Positions 15,357 to 23,551 are shown, counted from the first letter of the stretch. The stretch is DNA of 45,198 nucleotides from Microcystis sp. T1-4 (GCF_000297435.1 NZ_CAIP01000421.1:1-45198); one strand, 5' to 3'. Notes: a model not told the origin generated them from the sequence alone. Made by a program: numbers and translations.

Positions 15357-16406
15357 TTAGTATTTTTTATCCCTAAGCCGCCAATGGTCGAGAATATCCT
15401 TGATCAAAGCTTCCTTTAGCCAAATACGACCGATAAGCGTCAGGGGAACCGCCAGAAATAGCCCTAAAAAGCCAAAAATCGAGGCAAAAAACAACTGGGC
15501 CAACAGGGTAAAAGCGGGTAAGAGCTTGAGCGACCGCACTGTTAAAATGGGCAGCGGTGAATGACGGTCGAAATATTGAATTAACAGATAAATACTGCTG
15601 TAGAGTAGTAAAACCGCCCAGGGTTGCCAAGGAGCTTCCAGAAGGGCGATAGAAAAGGGTAAAATCGTGCTTAAAACCGGCCCAAGGTTGGGGATAAAGG
15701 TGAGAAATCCCGCCAGAATAGATTGGGAAAAAGCGAGGGGAATGCCGATCAGGGATAGACCTAGACAACTGCCCAAGGTCATAATCAACATATGACAGAA
15801 AATCCCTTTTAGCCAAGCTTTTAAATCTCGATCGCAATCTTCTAGGATCGATCGTACCCTAGGACGGTAGAAAGCGGGAAATAAACGCAGAAAACAACGG
15901 TGATAAGCGGCAGGATCGGCGAGAATCATCAAGCTCAGGGCAACAATTAGCAGTAAGCTGAGGATAATGCCGAAAGTACCGTAAAAAATGCTTAAACCCC
16001 GCCCAGCAATTTGGTTAATCAGGGGTTGTAATTGAGCCAGCAGCGTTTTAAAATCCGGGAAGACACTGGCCAGACTAGGATCGAGATAATCCTCAAGACT
16101 ATGGACTTGTCCCCAGAGTCTTTCTACCGCTTGGGGCAGTAAACTAAATAATTGGCGAAATTGTTGGACTAAAGCGGGTATAATCCCCACAAAAATACCG
16201 ATAATACCAATAAAGAAGCTTAAAAGGGTGATAATTAGGGCATGGGAACGCTTGAGGTGATGACGCTGCCACCAAGTCACAGCCAAATTTAAAATCTGCG
16301 CCAGAAGAATCGCCATCAATAATAATAAGAGAATCTGTCGAATCTGCCAGAGAATCAGCAGACAAAAGACTAACAGGACTAAACCGAGGCTGCTGCCAAA
16401 AGTCAT
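15357..16406 (-). CDS. AI-2E family (PerM/UPF0118) membrane protein
   Basis: A 349-aa protein with about eight predicted membrane segments: two or three at the N-terminus, a large soluble loop at about 90-140, then LSLLLIVALSLMILADPAAYHRC and the C-terminal half with FLTFIPNLGPVLSTILP, the conserved P-x-L-GP region of the family. Members export or exchange small solutes; the named autoinducer-2 role is known for one or two members only, so the substrate here is open. It is cotranscribed with the small membrane gene 22 bp upstream. Confidence 0.88.
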   Translation of the reverse strand: MTFGSSLGLVLLVFCLLILWQIRQILLLLLMAILLAQILNLAVTWWQRHHLKRSHALIITLLSFFIGIIGIFVGIIPALVQQFRQLFSLLPQAVERLWGQVHSLEDYLDPSLASVFPDFKTLLAQLQPLINQIAGRGLSIFYGTFGIILSLLLIVALSLMILADPAAYHRCFLRLFPAFYRPRVRSILEDCDRDLKAWLKGIFCHMLIMTLGSCLGLSLIGIPLAFSQSILAGFLTFIPNLGPVLSTILPFSIALLEAPWQPWAVLLLYSSIYLLIQYFDRHSPLPILTVRSLKLLPAFTLLAQLFFASIFGFLGLFLAVPLTLIGRIWLKEALIKDILDHWRLRDKKY

Positions 16407-16427
16407 GATGAGTAAGGAGAAAAATTC

Positions 16428-16601
16428 CTAATCAGTTATGGTCCGTCTCCAGAGGGCAAAAACCGTGAGCAGGAAAGGGGTAAAAACCAGAATTAAAGTG
16501 TTAAGAGGACCAGGAGCGATCGATAATAAAGGGGCAAGATATTTAATTCCCAGGGAAATCAAAGCCGATATCAAGATTATTTTGATGATAAAGCCGCTCA
16601 T
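16428..16601 (-). CDS. Small two-span membrane protein
   Basis: A 57-aa protein when started at ATG 16601 (MSGFIIKIILISALISLGIKYL); an upstream in-frame ATG at 16628 would add nine residues without hydrophobic character. Two membrane helices, residues 4-22 and about 31-50, are separated by a proline-containing turn (LAPLLSIAPGPLNT). Basic residues WRRT at the C-terminus indicate an inside tail. Unknown function. It lies 21 bp upstream of the AI-2E protein gene on the same strand, so it is probably translated with it. Confidence 0.65.
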   Translation of the reverse strand: MSGFIIKIILISALISLGIKYLAPLLSIAPGPLNTLILVFTPFLLTVFALWRRTITD

Positions 16602-16878
16602 AGATGGATGTTTAGGGGACACAAGCACTATCTTATCCCTGAAGAGGTTAAGATTTGGTCAAAATCTGGAAATCATCCCCCATCGGTTTTATTAATACTA
16701 GGGCGAACTGGCTAGATTTTCTGGGCAAGGTCGGTTCCGAGGGAATGGGAAAGTATGAGACAATAGGAATAAAGGGCTGAGTCAATTAACTAGAGATATT
16801 CATTGCTAGGACTGAAGACTTAATGGCCAGGACGAATCTTGACAGCAAATAAGATTTATCCTGTCCACCGCCCCTATC

Positions 16879-17295
16879 GTGCCGCCAACAGTCACCGTGA
16901 TCACTTTAACTCTTTTACACCCCAGTCAAGCCACGTCCCTACAGCATTGGCAATTTGACAATGATCAATCAACCATTCTCATCGGCAGGGCGCTGGATAG
17001 TCATGTAGTTCTCTATAGTGCTGTGGTTTCGAGGCGGCACTTAGAAATCCGCCGTAATGATCGCAATGATTGGGAATTGGAAAATTTAGGGGCAAATGGG
17101 ACGTTTCTCAATGGCAAACTGATCGAGAAAACCGCCGTCGTCGATGGTATGGTGGTTCGTTTAGCCGCCTCCGGCCCGCAAATTCAAATTCGTCTCATCG
17201 ATGAGGACGAACAACCCAAATTAATCCTCAAACCCCTAGAGGCTAGTTTGGCAGGCGACCAAACCCAGCCGGAAAAGGATACTATGGCCAGCTAG
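16879..17295 (+). CDS. FHA-domain protein
   Basis: A 138-aa protein with a GTG start at 16879. The forkhead-associated domain covers about 28-100: ILIGRALDSHVVL (GR motif), VVSRRHLEI (SRRH motif), WELENLGANGTFLNGK (NxxGTxxNG motif), with the phosphothreonine-binding Arg, Ser, Arg and Asn all present. FHA domains read phosphothreonine marks placed by Ser/Thr kinases. It stands alone, without membrane anchor or effector domain, so it is probably an adaptor. The C-terminus is short and acidic. No regulatory site seen upstream. Confidence 0.87.
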   Translation: MPPTVTVITLTLLHPSQATSLQHWQFDNDQSTILIGRALDSHVVLYSAVVSRRHLEIRRNDRNDWELENLGANGTFLNGKLIEKTAVVDGMVVRLAASGPQIQIRLIDEDEQPKLILKPLEASLAGDQTQPEKDTMAS

Positions 17296-17380
17296 AAAAT
17301 ATTAAATTTTTATAAAGTTTTTTCAATTTCCTGGGCAAAATGTAAAAATAGATACAGAATAAGAAATAAAATCTTTTCAT

Positions 17381-17406
17381 TTGTTGTCCCTATATAGGGG
17401 CGACAA
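17381..17406. promoter_or_regulatory. Hairpin upstream of DUF4278 gene
   Basis: A 26-bp inverted repeat, TTGTTGTCCCTA / TAGGGGCGACAA around a central TA step, with 2 wobble positions. It is 44 bp before the DUF4278 start codon, in the leader or promoter region. It could be an operator or an mRNA structure; no known family match. Confidence 0.45.
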
Positions 17407-17449
17407 GAGGGATTAAAGTCACTTTAAAGCATTGCAGGGAGTCGGTGAT

Positions 17450-17842
17450 ATGACGTTAGTTTATCGAGGAGTTAAGTACGAAAGGGATTCTCTCCCCTTG
17501 GAGATGAAGACTGGAGATATCGGGGGTAAATACCGAGGTCAAGACTGGAATCACCATTATCCTCGCCATATGCTCCAATTAGAACCGAAACTGCATCGTC
17601 AGTATCGCGGAGTTGCCTACAGTACCCGTCCTCATCTTGCTGGGCAAGTCATCCCGAACACTTGTCCGTTACCCGTTGTCAAACCCCCTATTGTCGTCCA
17701 AGAGGAAACTCTTTCTAGCATCCATCTGAACAATATTCGTCGTCGTTTGGAACTTCGTTTACAAATCGCTGAAGACAATGGTGACGAAACCCTGGTTAAT
17801 CTCTTGAAAAAAGAATCCCAAGACTTAGCCTTAAACTGCTAA
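17450..17842 (+). CDS. DUF4278 protein with YRG repeats
   Basis: A 130-aa cyanobacterial DUF4278 protein. ATG 17450 follows the ribosome site AGGGAG; an earlier ATG-free extension of six codons is not needed. Three YRG repeats are visible, LVYRGVKYE, GKYRGQDWN and RQYRGVAYS, and the C-terminal third is a charged helix (IHLNNIRRRLELRLQIAEDNGDETLVNLLKKE, given here in parts). The repeated Y-R-G strands suggest a small beta fold; function unknown. It has its own terminator. Confidence 0.75.
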   Translation: MTLVYRGVKYERDSLPLEMKTGDIGGKYRGQDWNHHYPRHMLQLEPKLHRQYRGVAYSTRPHLAGQVIPNTCPLPVVKPPIVVQEETLSSIHLNNIRRRLELRLQIAEDNGDETLVNLLKKESQDLALNC

Positions 17843-17863
17843 TCTAGAGGTTTTTTTGCCATT

Positions 17864-17895
17864 TTCCCCTCGGTTCTGCCGGGGGGAATATTTTT
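17864..17895 (+). terminator. Rho-independent terminator of DUF4278 gene
   Basis: Stem TTCCCCTCGG, loop TTCTG, stem CCGGGGGGAA with one T-G pair, then TATTTTT. It begins 22 bp after the stop codon and suits the plus-strand transcript. Confidence 0.75.
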
Positions 17896-18011
17896 GGGAC
17901 TAAAAATGACACCCAGAGAAATTATTACCCTAGTTAGGAGTTTATAGGCTTTTAATTATATTAGGTCGAGGTCTATTCTAGTTCGGGTTCGGATTCGGGT
18001 GTTGTATCATT

Positions 18012-18157
18012 GGCTCTCCCAGGTTTGGTGGGTAAAATGTATTCTAGGATACAGTACTGCTGGCGAGTGAGTGGAACGAACCACAAAGACACAAAGGACA
18101 CAAAGATTGATCGATCATATTGTAAGTTAAACTGATCACACAGAACCTAGAAGAGCC
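18012..18157. mobile_element. MITE copy 3, inserted in the DUF4276 gene
   Basis: A 146-bp copy of the MITE (ends GGCTCTCCC and GAAGAGCC; core GGTAAAATGTATTCTAGGAT and ACCACAAAGACACAAAGGAC), very similar to copy 2. It is flanked by the direct repeat TATCATT (18005-18011 and 18158-18164), the target duplication. It supplies the last 37 codons of the current DUF4276 reading frame. Confidence 0.88.
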
Positions 18158-18721
18158 TATCATTTCCACAACATTTTTGATACCTTGGATAAAAGTTTGA
18201 AACCTACGGGATTTATTTTCAGTTAGGGAAAGATGGGGGGCAATCTGTTTAGAGTGGGTTCCTGCATAATACTCTTTCACTAGCTTTTTTAATTCTTGTT
18301 TAGCCGAGTTAAGCCGGTCCGGTTCTCTGTATTTACTTTTATTTTGTTTTTGACCGAGACTATTTAAATTATAGGCCTTGGCCACCGCTGCTAAATCTCC
18401 CAGAAACCAAGATTCTAATTCATGGCAAATAATCCGAATTAAGACTTGAGCATCACTGGAATTTTGACAAATTTGCCCTAGGTCTTTTTTGAGTTTTTGA
18501 CAGTCGTGGGAATCCTGATCGTGGACAATAATAAATTTGGTATTGGGACTAGATTTATTGAAAGCTTTGAGTTTTATAGGAATAGATTTGGCTAGGTCTT
18601 GTTTGCCTTGATTACTAATACATTTATACCTTATTTCTGGGGGAATAAGTTTAGGCAAAAGTTCGTTTAACACATTTTCTATAGATGACTCTTCTAGCAA
18701 AAATACGATATCATAGTTCAT
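18044..18721 (-). CDS. DUF4276-like protein with MITE-altered C-terminus
   Basis: A 225-aa reading frame whose first 188 residues are native. TOPRIM-like acidic positions are visible: E10/E11 with E15 (FLLEESSIENVL) and D68-x-D70-x-x-D73 (VHDQDSHDC), followed by HELESWFLGD, typical of DUF4276. Residues 189-225 come from MITE copy 3 (SRFCVISLTYNMIDQSLC and onward). Removing the MITE and one target copy restores QHPNPNPN and a TAG at 17978-17980, an original protein of 196 aa. The gene starts on the last base of the ATPase stop (TAATG). DUF4276 beside an AAA ATPase resembles two-gene OLD-like systems; whether the altered tail is tolerated is unknown. Confidence 0.75.
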   Translation of the reverse strand: MNYDIVFLLEESSIENVLNELLPKLIPPEIRYKCISNQGKQDLAKSIPIKLKAFNKSSPNTKFIIVHDQDSHDCQKLKKDLGQICQNSSDAQVLIRIICHELESWFLGDLAAVAKAYNLNSLGQKQNKSKYREPDRLNSAKQELKKLVKEYYAGTHSKQIAPHLSLTENKSRRFQTFIQGIKNVVEMIGSSRFCVISLTYNMIDQSLCPLCLCGSFHSLASSTVS

Positions 18722-19905
18722 TATGGTGCTACTCCTTCAAACCAGCCTTGATTCCAAAGATAGCCGGGTAAATCGCCTTCCGCTACTAAGTTTTTGATGA
18801 TTTCGCTATCGGCAGCCCTATGGATTTGGGTGATACCTTGGGATTTAATTAGCCAGAAAATACTAGCTAGTGGAACCGCATTGAGAAAATCGGGGGAGTG
18901 GCTAGAAATAAATACCTGACCCCCCCGATAGCTATAGTGGGCGAATTCTTCGGCTAGTTCTTTTAATAAAGTAGGATAAAGTTGGTTTTCTGGTTCTTCG
19001 ACACAGAGTAGGGGATGAGGATTGGGATCGAATAGTAATATTAAATAGGCAAACATTTTCATAGTCCCGTCAGAAACATAGCGATCAATAAAAGGGTCTT
19101 TGAAGGCCTGATCTTGAAAACGTAAAATCAAGCGACCGTCTTCGGTTTCTTTGGCTTCTACAGAGGAAATACCCGGAACTCGTTCTTTCATTTTTTCGAG
19201 AATTTGCTGAAAAATTTCGGGATATTGTTGATAAATATATTGAGCAACTGTAGCTATGTTGTCGCCAGTGGGGGATAAGTGTTCAGCATAAGATATTTCT
19301 TTACTTCCTCTAGCTTCGCTAATATGAAAGTCAGAAACGTGCCAATTTTCAATCAGAGAACGAAAGGCTGTAGCGGCTTTAAAACGTTGAAATTGTCCTA
19401 CTCCCTTGATCGCTAGTATGTCGTTAGATTCTAGCTGTTGTTCTTCTCGATCAAGGTCTTTATCTGGTTTACTAAAATCTTCTTCGTTGGTGATAGCATA
19501 TCCTTGACCAAGTTTAAAATCTAAAAAATGAAAAGGTTTACCGTGTTCACCCCGTTTATAGCGAAGTATTTCGCGTTTGATAACGGGGCGATTATTGTTT
19601 TGTCCAATTATGATTTGATAAGTAACCAGACGTTCTGTATCTAAGATTTTCATGGGAAATTGCAGCTCGATTTCAATATCTTCCTGTTCTTGACCTCTAG
19701 TGATAATTTCTCTATAACCGCCGCGAATTTGTAAGGCTTGGCGAATGTTGTTTTTGAGGGCATCTCGCAGAAACACAAAAATATCAAATAGAGTAGATTT
19801 TCCCGTGCCGTTAGCTCCAATAATCACACAAAAAGGGGGAATATCTCTTATGTGTATGTTTTTAAACATACGATAGTTTTTTATTTTAATAGAAACAATT
19901 TTCAT
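18721..19905 (-). CDS. AAA ATPase of OLD/RecF-like type (AAA_21)
   Basis: A 394-aa ATPase. Walker A is GANGTGKST at 30-38 in the RecF/SMC-like start MKIVSIKIKNYRMFKNIHI. A variable insert covers about 80-240, then YVSDGTMKMFAYLILLF (signature-like) and LLCVEEPENQLYPTLL (Walker B/D loop), ending with VFISSHSPDFLNAV (H-loop). It belongs to the ATP-binding-cassette-type ATPases found with OLD, PARIS and retron-associated systems. Together with the DUF4276 protein, translated from an overlapping stop-start, it forms a candidate two-gene conflict or repair module. Partner role and phage target are inferred, not shown. Confidence 0.85.
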   Translation of the reverse strand: MKIVSIKIKNYRMFKNIHIRDIPPFCVIIGANGTGKSTLFDIFVFLRDALKNNIRQALQIRGGYREIITRGQEQEDIEIELQFPMKILDTERLVTYQIIIGQNNNRPVIKREILRYKRGEHGKPFHFLDFKLGQGYAITNEEDFSKPDKDLDREEQQLESNDILAIKGVGQFQRFKAATAFRSLIENWHVSDFHISEARGSKEISYAEHLSPTGDNIATVAQYIYQQYPEIFQQILEKMKERVPGISSVEAKETEDGRLILRFQDQAFKDPFIDRYVSDGTMKMFAYLILLFDPNPHPLLCVEEPENQLYPTLLKELAEEFAHYSYRGGQVFISSHSPDFLNAVPLASIFWLIKSQGITQIHRAADSEIIKNLVAEGDLPGYLWNQGWFEGVAP

Positions 19906-20143
19906 GATATAATCGAGCCGTTATAGTTTTTTTGATTATACGATTGATCAGGTGAAGATAATTGATCAATTAGTCAAAAAAGCCAGAGATTAGGCTCTCT
20001 TGGACATGGGGGGATAAATCAGCTAGAAACTAGAGAGGCCAGATCAACCGTCTGAAGAAGGGACAAGAAACCAGACTCAAGACAAGTTGCCCAAAATAGC
20101 GTAAATTGTCTATAAATTTGTTCAACGACTTAAATTAGTACAA

Positions 20144-21280
20144 ATGTTTGACTGTATTATCATCGGTGCGGGACCAGCAGGAACGACGGCGGGTTATCAT
20201 CTAGCTAAAAGGGGACGATCTGTCCTGATCCTTGATAAAGCGAAATTACCCCGTTATAAACCCTGTGGTGGGGGGGTATCCCCGGCAATTAAGCAGTGGT
20301 TTGATTTTGACTTTACCCCCGTGATCGAGAATACCGTCACGCAAGTACAGTTTACTTGGAAACAGGGGGATACCGTCACCACTAAGTTAAATATGCTAGA
20401 ACCGATGTGGATGGTACAAAGGGATCGTTTCGATGATTTTTTAGGTCAACAGGCGATCGCAGTCGGGGCAACCATCCAAGATAACAGCGAAGTTACCCAG
20501 ATCAAATTCCTTCAAGATCACTGGCAAGTTACCACATCCCAGGGAACATTTTCAGGCAAATATCTGATTGCTGCCGATGGTGTTAAGGGCAATACCAGTC
20601 GCTGGTTAGGATTACCAGCGAAAAACCAAGCGATCGGGGCTACTCTCGAAATTACTAACGCAGAAGTGACTATTCCCCCCCAAAAAGCTTTTTTTGATTT
20701 TGGTTCCCTAAAAAATGGTTATATCTGGGCTTTTCCCAAGTCTAATGGTTACACAATTAGCGGTGGTTGTTTTAAGGGCAGCATCAAATCCGAGGAGCTA
20801 AAAAAACAACTGTTAAATTATGCCCGTCAAAAGGGCTGGAATTTAGAGGATTATCGCTATAGTGAGTATGCTTTAGCCCTTTGGAACGGAAATCAACCGC
20901 TACACGCCCAAAATGCCCTAATTACAGGAGAAGCGGCGGGTATTCTCGATCCGCTCATCGGGGAGGGTATCCGTCCGGCAATTTTGACGGGAGTTAAGGC
21001 AGCCGAGGCGATCGATCGAGCTTTAGCCGGAGATAATCGGGCTTTGGCGAGCTATAGTCGGATAATTCGGGAAGAATGGGGGGAAGATATGGCTTTAGCG
21101 GCCAAATTAGCCAGTTTATTCTATCAATTTACCCAAATCGCCTACAATGTCGCCGTTAAACGGCCGATCGCCGGTCAACTGATGGGACGTATTCTCGTGG
21201 GAGATTTAAAATACCGGGATGTTACGGAACAAGCGATGCAACAATTGAAAAAGCTTTTACTGCCCGGATTCGGTTGGTGA
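20144..21280 (+). CDS. Geranylgeranyl-reductase-family FAD oxidoreductase
   Basis: A 378-aa flavoprotein. The FAD-binding GxGxxG is GAGPAG at 8-13, followed by LDKAKLPRYKPCGGGVSPAI, the motif of the geranylgeranyl reductase group. LIAADGVKGNTSRWLG and EAAGILDPLIGEGIRPAI are the second and third FAD motifs. The family reduces isoprenoid double bonds; ChlP (about 405 aa) is the chlorophyll member, but this protein is shorter and more divergent, so another isoprenoid is possible and no gene symbol is given. The last 24 bp overlap the convergent aroB gene. Confidence 0.85.
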   Translation: MFDCIIIGAGPAGTTAGYHLAKRGRSVLILDKAKLPRYKPCGGGVSPAIKQWFDFDFTPVIENTVTQVQFTWKQGDTVTTKLNMLEPMWMVQRDRFDDFLGQQAIAVGATIQDNSEVTQIKFLQDHWQVTTSQGTFSGKYLIAADGVKGNTSRWLGLPAKNQAIGATLEITNAEVTIPPQKAFFDFGSLKNGYIWAFPKSNGYTISGGCFKGSIKSEELKKQLLNYARQKGWNLEDYRYSEYALALWNGNQPLHAQNALITGEAAGILDPLIGEGIRPAILTGVKAAEAIDRALAGDNRALASYSRIIREEWGEDMALAAKLASLFYQFTQIAYNVAVKRPIAGQLMGRILVGDLKYRDVTEQAMQQLKKLLLPGFGW

Positions 21281-22357
21281 TAACACCTCCCGCACCAGGG
21301 TAGGGGTGACTCGATCGCTAATGGTGACTTGGCCGATTGCCGTTGGTAAAATAAATCTAACCTTGCCATCTTTAACCTTTTTATCGGCAGTGAGAGCATT
21401 GACCATCTCATCGGCATTTAAAGGCGGCATACGGGTTTCTAAGGCAGCTTTTTCGATTAAATCGGTTTGACGTTGATTTTCCCCGGCGGTCCACATTCCC
21501 AGTTTAACAGCGATCGCTCCTGCCGCCACCATCCCCATCGCCACCGCTTCCCCGTGGTTAATCCTAGTATATCCCGTTAAACTTTCAATGCCGTGGGCGA
21601 TCGTGTGACCATAGTTTAAGATCGCCCGCAAACCCGCCTCTTTTTCGTCTTTGCTTACCACATCTGCTTTAGCTTGGCAAGACTTTGTAATAATTGTTTG
21701 CAATAGCTCGCCATCGATCTGAGAAAAACTGGCTAAATTGTCCGAGTCTTCCAACTGTTGAAATAACTCAGCATCCCAAATTACACCATATTTAATCACT
21801 TCTGCCATTCCAGCCCGAAATTCTCGCACGGGTAGGCTTTTAAGCACGCTAGGATCGATCAGAACTAATTTCGGTTGATAAAACGCCCCGATCAGATTTT
21901 TGCCCTGGGGATGATTAACACCGGTTTTACCCCCGATGGAAGCGTCCACCATCGCTAACAGAGTGGTGGGAACTTGGACAAAATTAACGCCTCGTAACCA
22001 TGTGGCTGCCGCAAATCCCGTCATATCACCGATTACACCACCACCGAGGGCAACCATAGTCGAGGAACGTTCCAGCCGGTGAGCGAGGGCGCTATCATAA
22101 ACTTGGGCGATCGCATCGAGGGTTTTATAATTTTCGCCGGCGGGGATCAGATGAGTAAAAACGACAAATCCCGCTTTTTCTAGGGAATTAACGGCTTTAT
22201 GTCCGTAATAGTCAAAAATTTCGGGATTAGAAACCAATAAAACCTTTTTGCCTAAGCTTAACTGGCTCATTTCTGCACCGAGATTAGCTAAACTGCCCTT
22301 CTCGATCAGAATATTATAGGAGCGATCAGGTAAATTAACGGGAATACAAATAGCCAT
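21257..22357 (-). CDS. aroB: 3-Dehydroquinate synthase
   Basis: A 366-aa shikimate-pathway enzyme that converts DAHP to 3-dehydroquinate with NAD and a divalent metal. The nucleotide site is LGGGVIGDMTGFAAATWLRG, then PTTLLAMVDASIGGKTGVN. The zinc ligands lie in EVIKYGVIWD, NYGHTIAHGIE and NHGEAVAMGM. Length and motif order are normal. It converges on the flavoprotein gene with a 24-bp overlap. Upstream is a short repeat-bearing gap (22358-22491) with two GAATTAT-type heptamers. Confidence 0.96.
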   Translation of the reverse strand: MAICIPVNLPDRSYNILIEKGSLANLGAEMSQLSLGKKVLLVSNPEIFDYYGHKAVNSLEKAGFVVFTHLIPAGENYKTLDAIAQVYDSALAHRLERSSTMVALGGGVIGDMTGFAAATWLRGVNFVQVPTTLLAMVDASIGGKTGVNHPQGKNLIGAFYQPKLVLIDPSVLKSLPVREFRAGMAEVIKYGVIWDAELFQQLEDSDNLASFSQIDGELLQTIITKSCQAKADVVSKDEKEAGLRAILNYGHTIAHGIESLTGYTRINHGEAVAMGMVAAGAIAVKLGMWTAGENQRQTDLIEKAALETRMPPLNADEMVNALTADKKVKDGKVRFILPTAIGQVTISDRVTPTLVREVLSPTESGQ

Positions 22358-22491
22358 GGGGTGTGGTAATTATAAATTATCAATTATGAATTATGAATTG
22401 CGAGGTAGGGAGATGGGGAGTGCCGGAGCAGGGAGAATAAATAAAAATAATCTCCTGACTCCTGACTCCCGATAGCCAAAAAGATGATCGG

Positions 22492-22887
22492 TTATTGACG
22501 CAGCTTAGTCAACTCTAAGAGCAGACGACAGGATAAAAAACAGATAAAGCTCTCTCCCAGAAAGAGACTTAATTGCCAAGCGTCAGCGATCAAGTCTGTG
22601 GATAATTGTAGGGGAACTAGGCCGCGGACTAGGGCAAAAGCTGCCACTGTACCATCTTTGAGATGGGGATTATCATCGTTACGGACGACATAACGATAGG
22701 TGACACCGAAGAGAAATCCGCTAATTATCGCCCCGGATATCTTGACAAAAGCGCCAATTACTGTGAGCGATTCCCCTAAAAATAGTCGATCAACAGTTAA
22801 AAATAGCAGATAGGGAACCAGGAAAGCCAGCGCCGAGATACTCCCCACCTGTATGGATTCGATTCTTTCCTTGAGCGTAATTTGCAC
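22492..22887 (-). CDS. Cyanobacterial four-helix membrane protein, unknown
   Basis: A 131-aa protein with about four hydrophobic segments: residues 17-34 (ISALAFLVPYLLFLTVDR), 42-62 (VIGAFVKISGAIISGFLFGV), a weaker amphipathic region around 80-92 (AAFALVRGLVPL) and 108-123 (LFLGESFICFLSCRL). Charged loops RNDDNPHLKDG lie between. It looks like a conserved cyanobacterial membrane family without a function. It appears monocistronic. Confidence 0.7.
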   Translation of the reverse strand: MQITLKERIESIQVGSISALAFLVPYLLFLTVDRLFLGESLTVIGAFVKISGAIISGFLFGVTYRYVVRNDDNPHLKDGTVAAFALVRGLVPLQLSTDLIADAWQLSLFLGESFICFLSCRLLLELTKLRQ

Positions 22888-22948
22888 GATCGCCTCTCTA
22901 AAACGGAGTCACTGATGGAGTATTATCGAAAATTTGGGTTGAAAACCT

Positions 22949-23263
22949 CGCCCTTTAGGGCGACTTTATGTTAGCATTAAATTGAGTCGTTGACTTTGGG
23001 AACGCAGGAAACAAGCGACACTCCGTAATCCCTAAATCTCTAACCATCACTGGTACAAAAGCTTTCATCCTAAGTCCACATGGTAAGAGCGAAAAACAAT
23101 TAAATACTGTGGGACACACAGAAATTTACGCTTGGGGAGTAGTCTTTAAGGGTGCTTACCTTGTAGGTGTAGTCGGACTAGACATGAAACTGTAAGACCA
23201 AAATTAGCTTTGCTAGTAGCGGCAAGATTCAGCCCAAGAATCTCCGCCCTAAAAGTGCGGAGA
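22949..23263 (+). mobile_element. IS200/IS605-type remnant with TnpB tail
   Basis: A left-end hairpin CGCCCTTTAGGGCG at 22949-22962 and a right-end hairpin TCTCCGC...GCGGAGA at 23241-23263 (then GTGTCAA) are characteristic of IS605-family ends. Between them only about 63 codons remain open in one frame (about 22998-23195) with GTKAFILSPHGKSEKQLN and VGHTEIYAWG, the C-terminal TnpB sequence (VGHTE..AWG), so the body of TnpB and all of TnpA are gone. It is an internally deleted copy. It could in principle be mobilised by a TnpA elsewhere. Confidence 0.65.
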
Positions 23264-23301
23264 GTGTCAACTCCTAAGTAATTCGTTTAACAAAGGCAAT
23301 T

Positions 23302-23391
23302 ATGGATATTTTGACACTTGGTTGGGTTAGCATTCTCGCCCTGTTCACTTGGTCGATCGCCATGGTGGTTTGGGGTCGTAACGGTTTCTAG
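23302..23391 (+). CDS. petN: Cytochrome b6-f complex subunit 8 (PetN)
   Basis: A 29-aa single-span thylakoid protein, MDILTLGWVSILALFTWSIA then MVVWGRNGF, matching the near-invariant PetN sequence. PetN is required for assembly and stability of the cytochrome b6-f dimer. The stop is TAG at 23389-23391. It is followed 16 bp later by another small membrane gene and then a terminator, so the two form a short operon. It is too short for usual gene finders. Confidence 0.96.
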   Translation: MDILTLGWVSILALFTWSIAMVVWGRNGF

Positions 23392-23407
23392 GTAATCTAT
23401 AGATACC

Positions 23408-23551
23408 ATGGAAACATCCTTGATTCTCAACACTCTCTTTCTAGTCGCCTTAATTCTCCTCGTTATCGTCAGTGGTGGCATTCTCTACCTGACGACTACA
23501 GAATGGCGCGATCGCCGTCGCCAAGATGGCGATAAAAAATTAGGAAAATAA
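23408..23551 (+). CDS. Small single-span membrane protein (NdhP-like candidate)
   Basis: A 47-aa protein: one membrane helix at residues 5-28 (LILNTLFLVALILLVIVSGG) followed by YLTTTEWRDRRRQDGDKK, a basic tail. Size, single span and the Y-L-T-x-x-E-W-R-D-R-R boundary resemble small photosynthetic-complex subunits; NdhP of NDH-1 is a candidate, but I recall that family only roughly and cannot confirm it. It lies 16 bp downstream of petN and ends just before a strong terminator, so it is cotranscribed with petN. Confidence 0.6.
   Translation: METSLILNTLFLVALILLVIVSGGILYLTTTEWRDRRRQDGDKKLGK

Noticed and set aside
19993..20040. Fourth MITE copy from GGCTCTCTTGG to CTAGAGAGGCC
   Set aside because: Only the ends resemble the family, the inside does not and no target duplication is visible; noted as a solitary end only.
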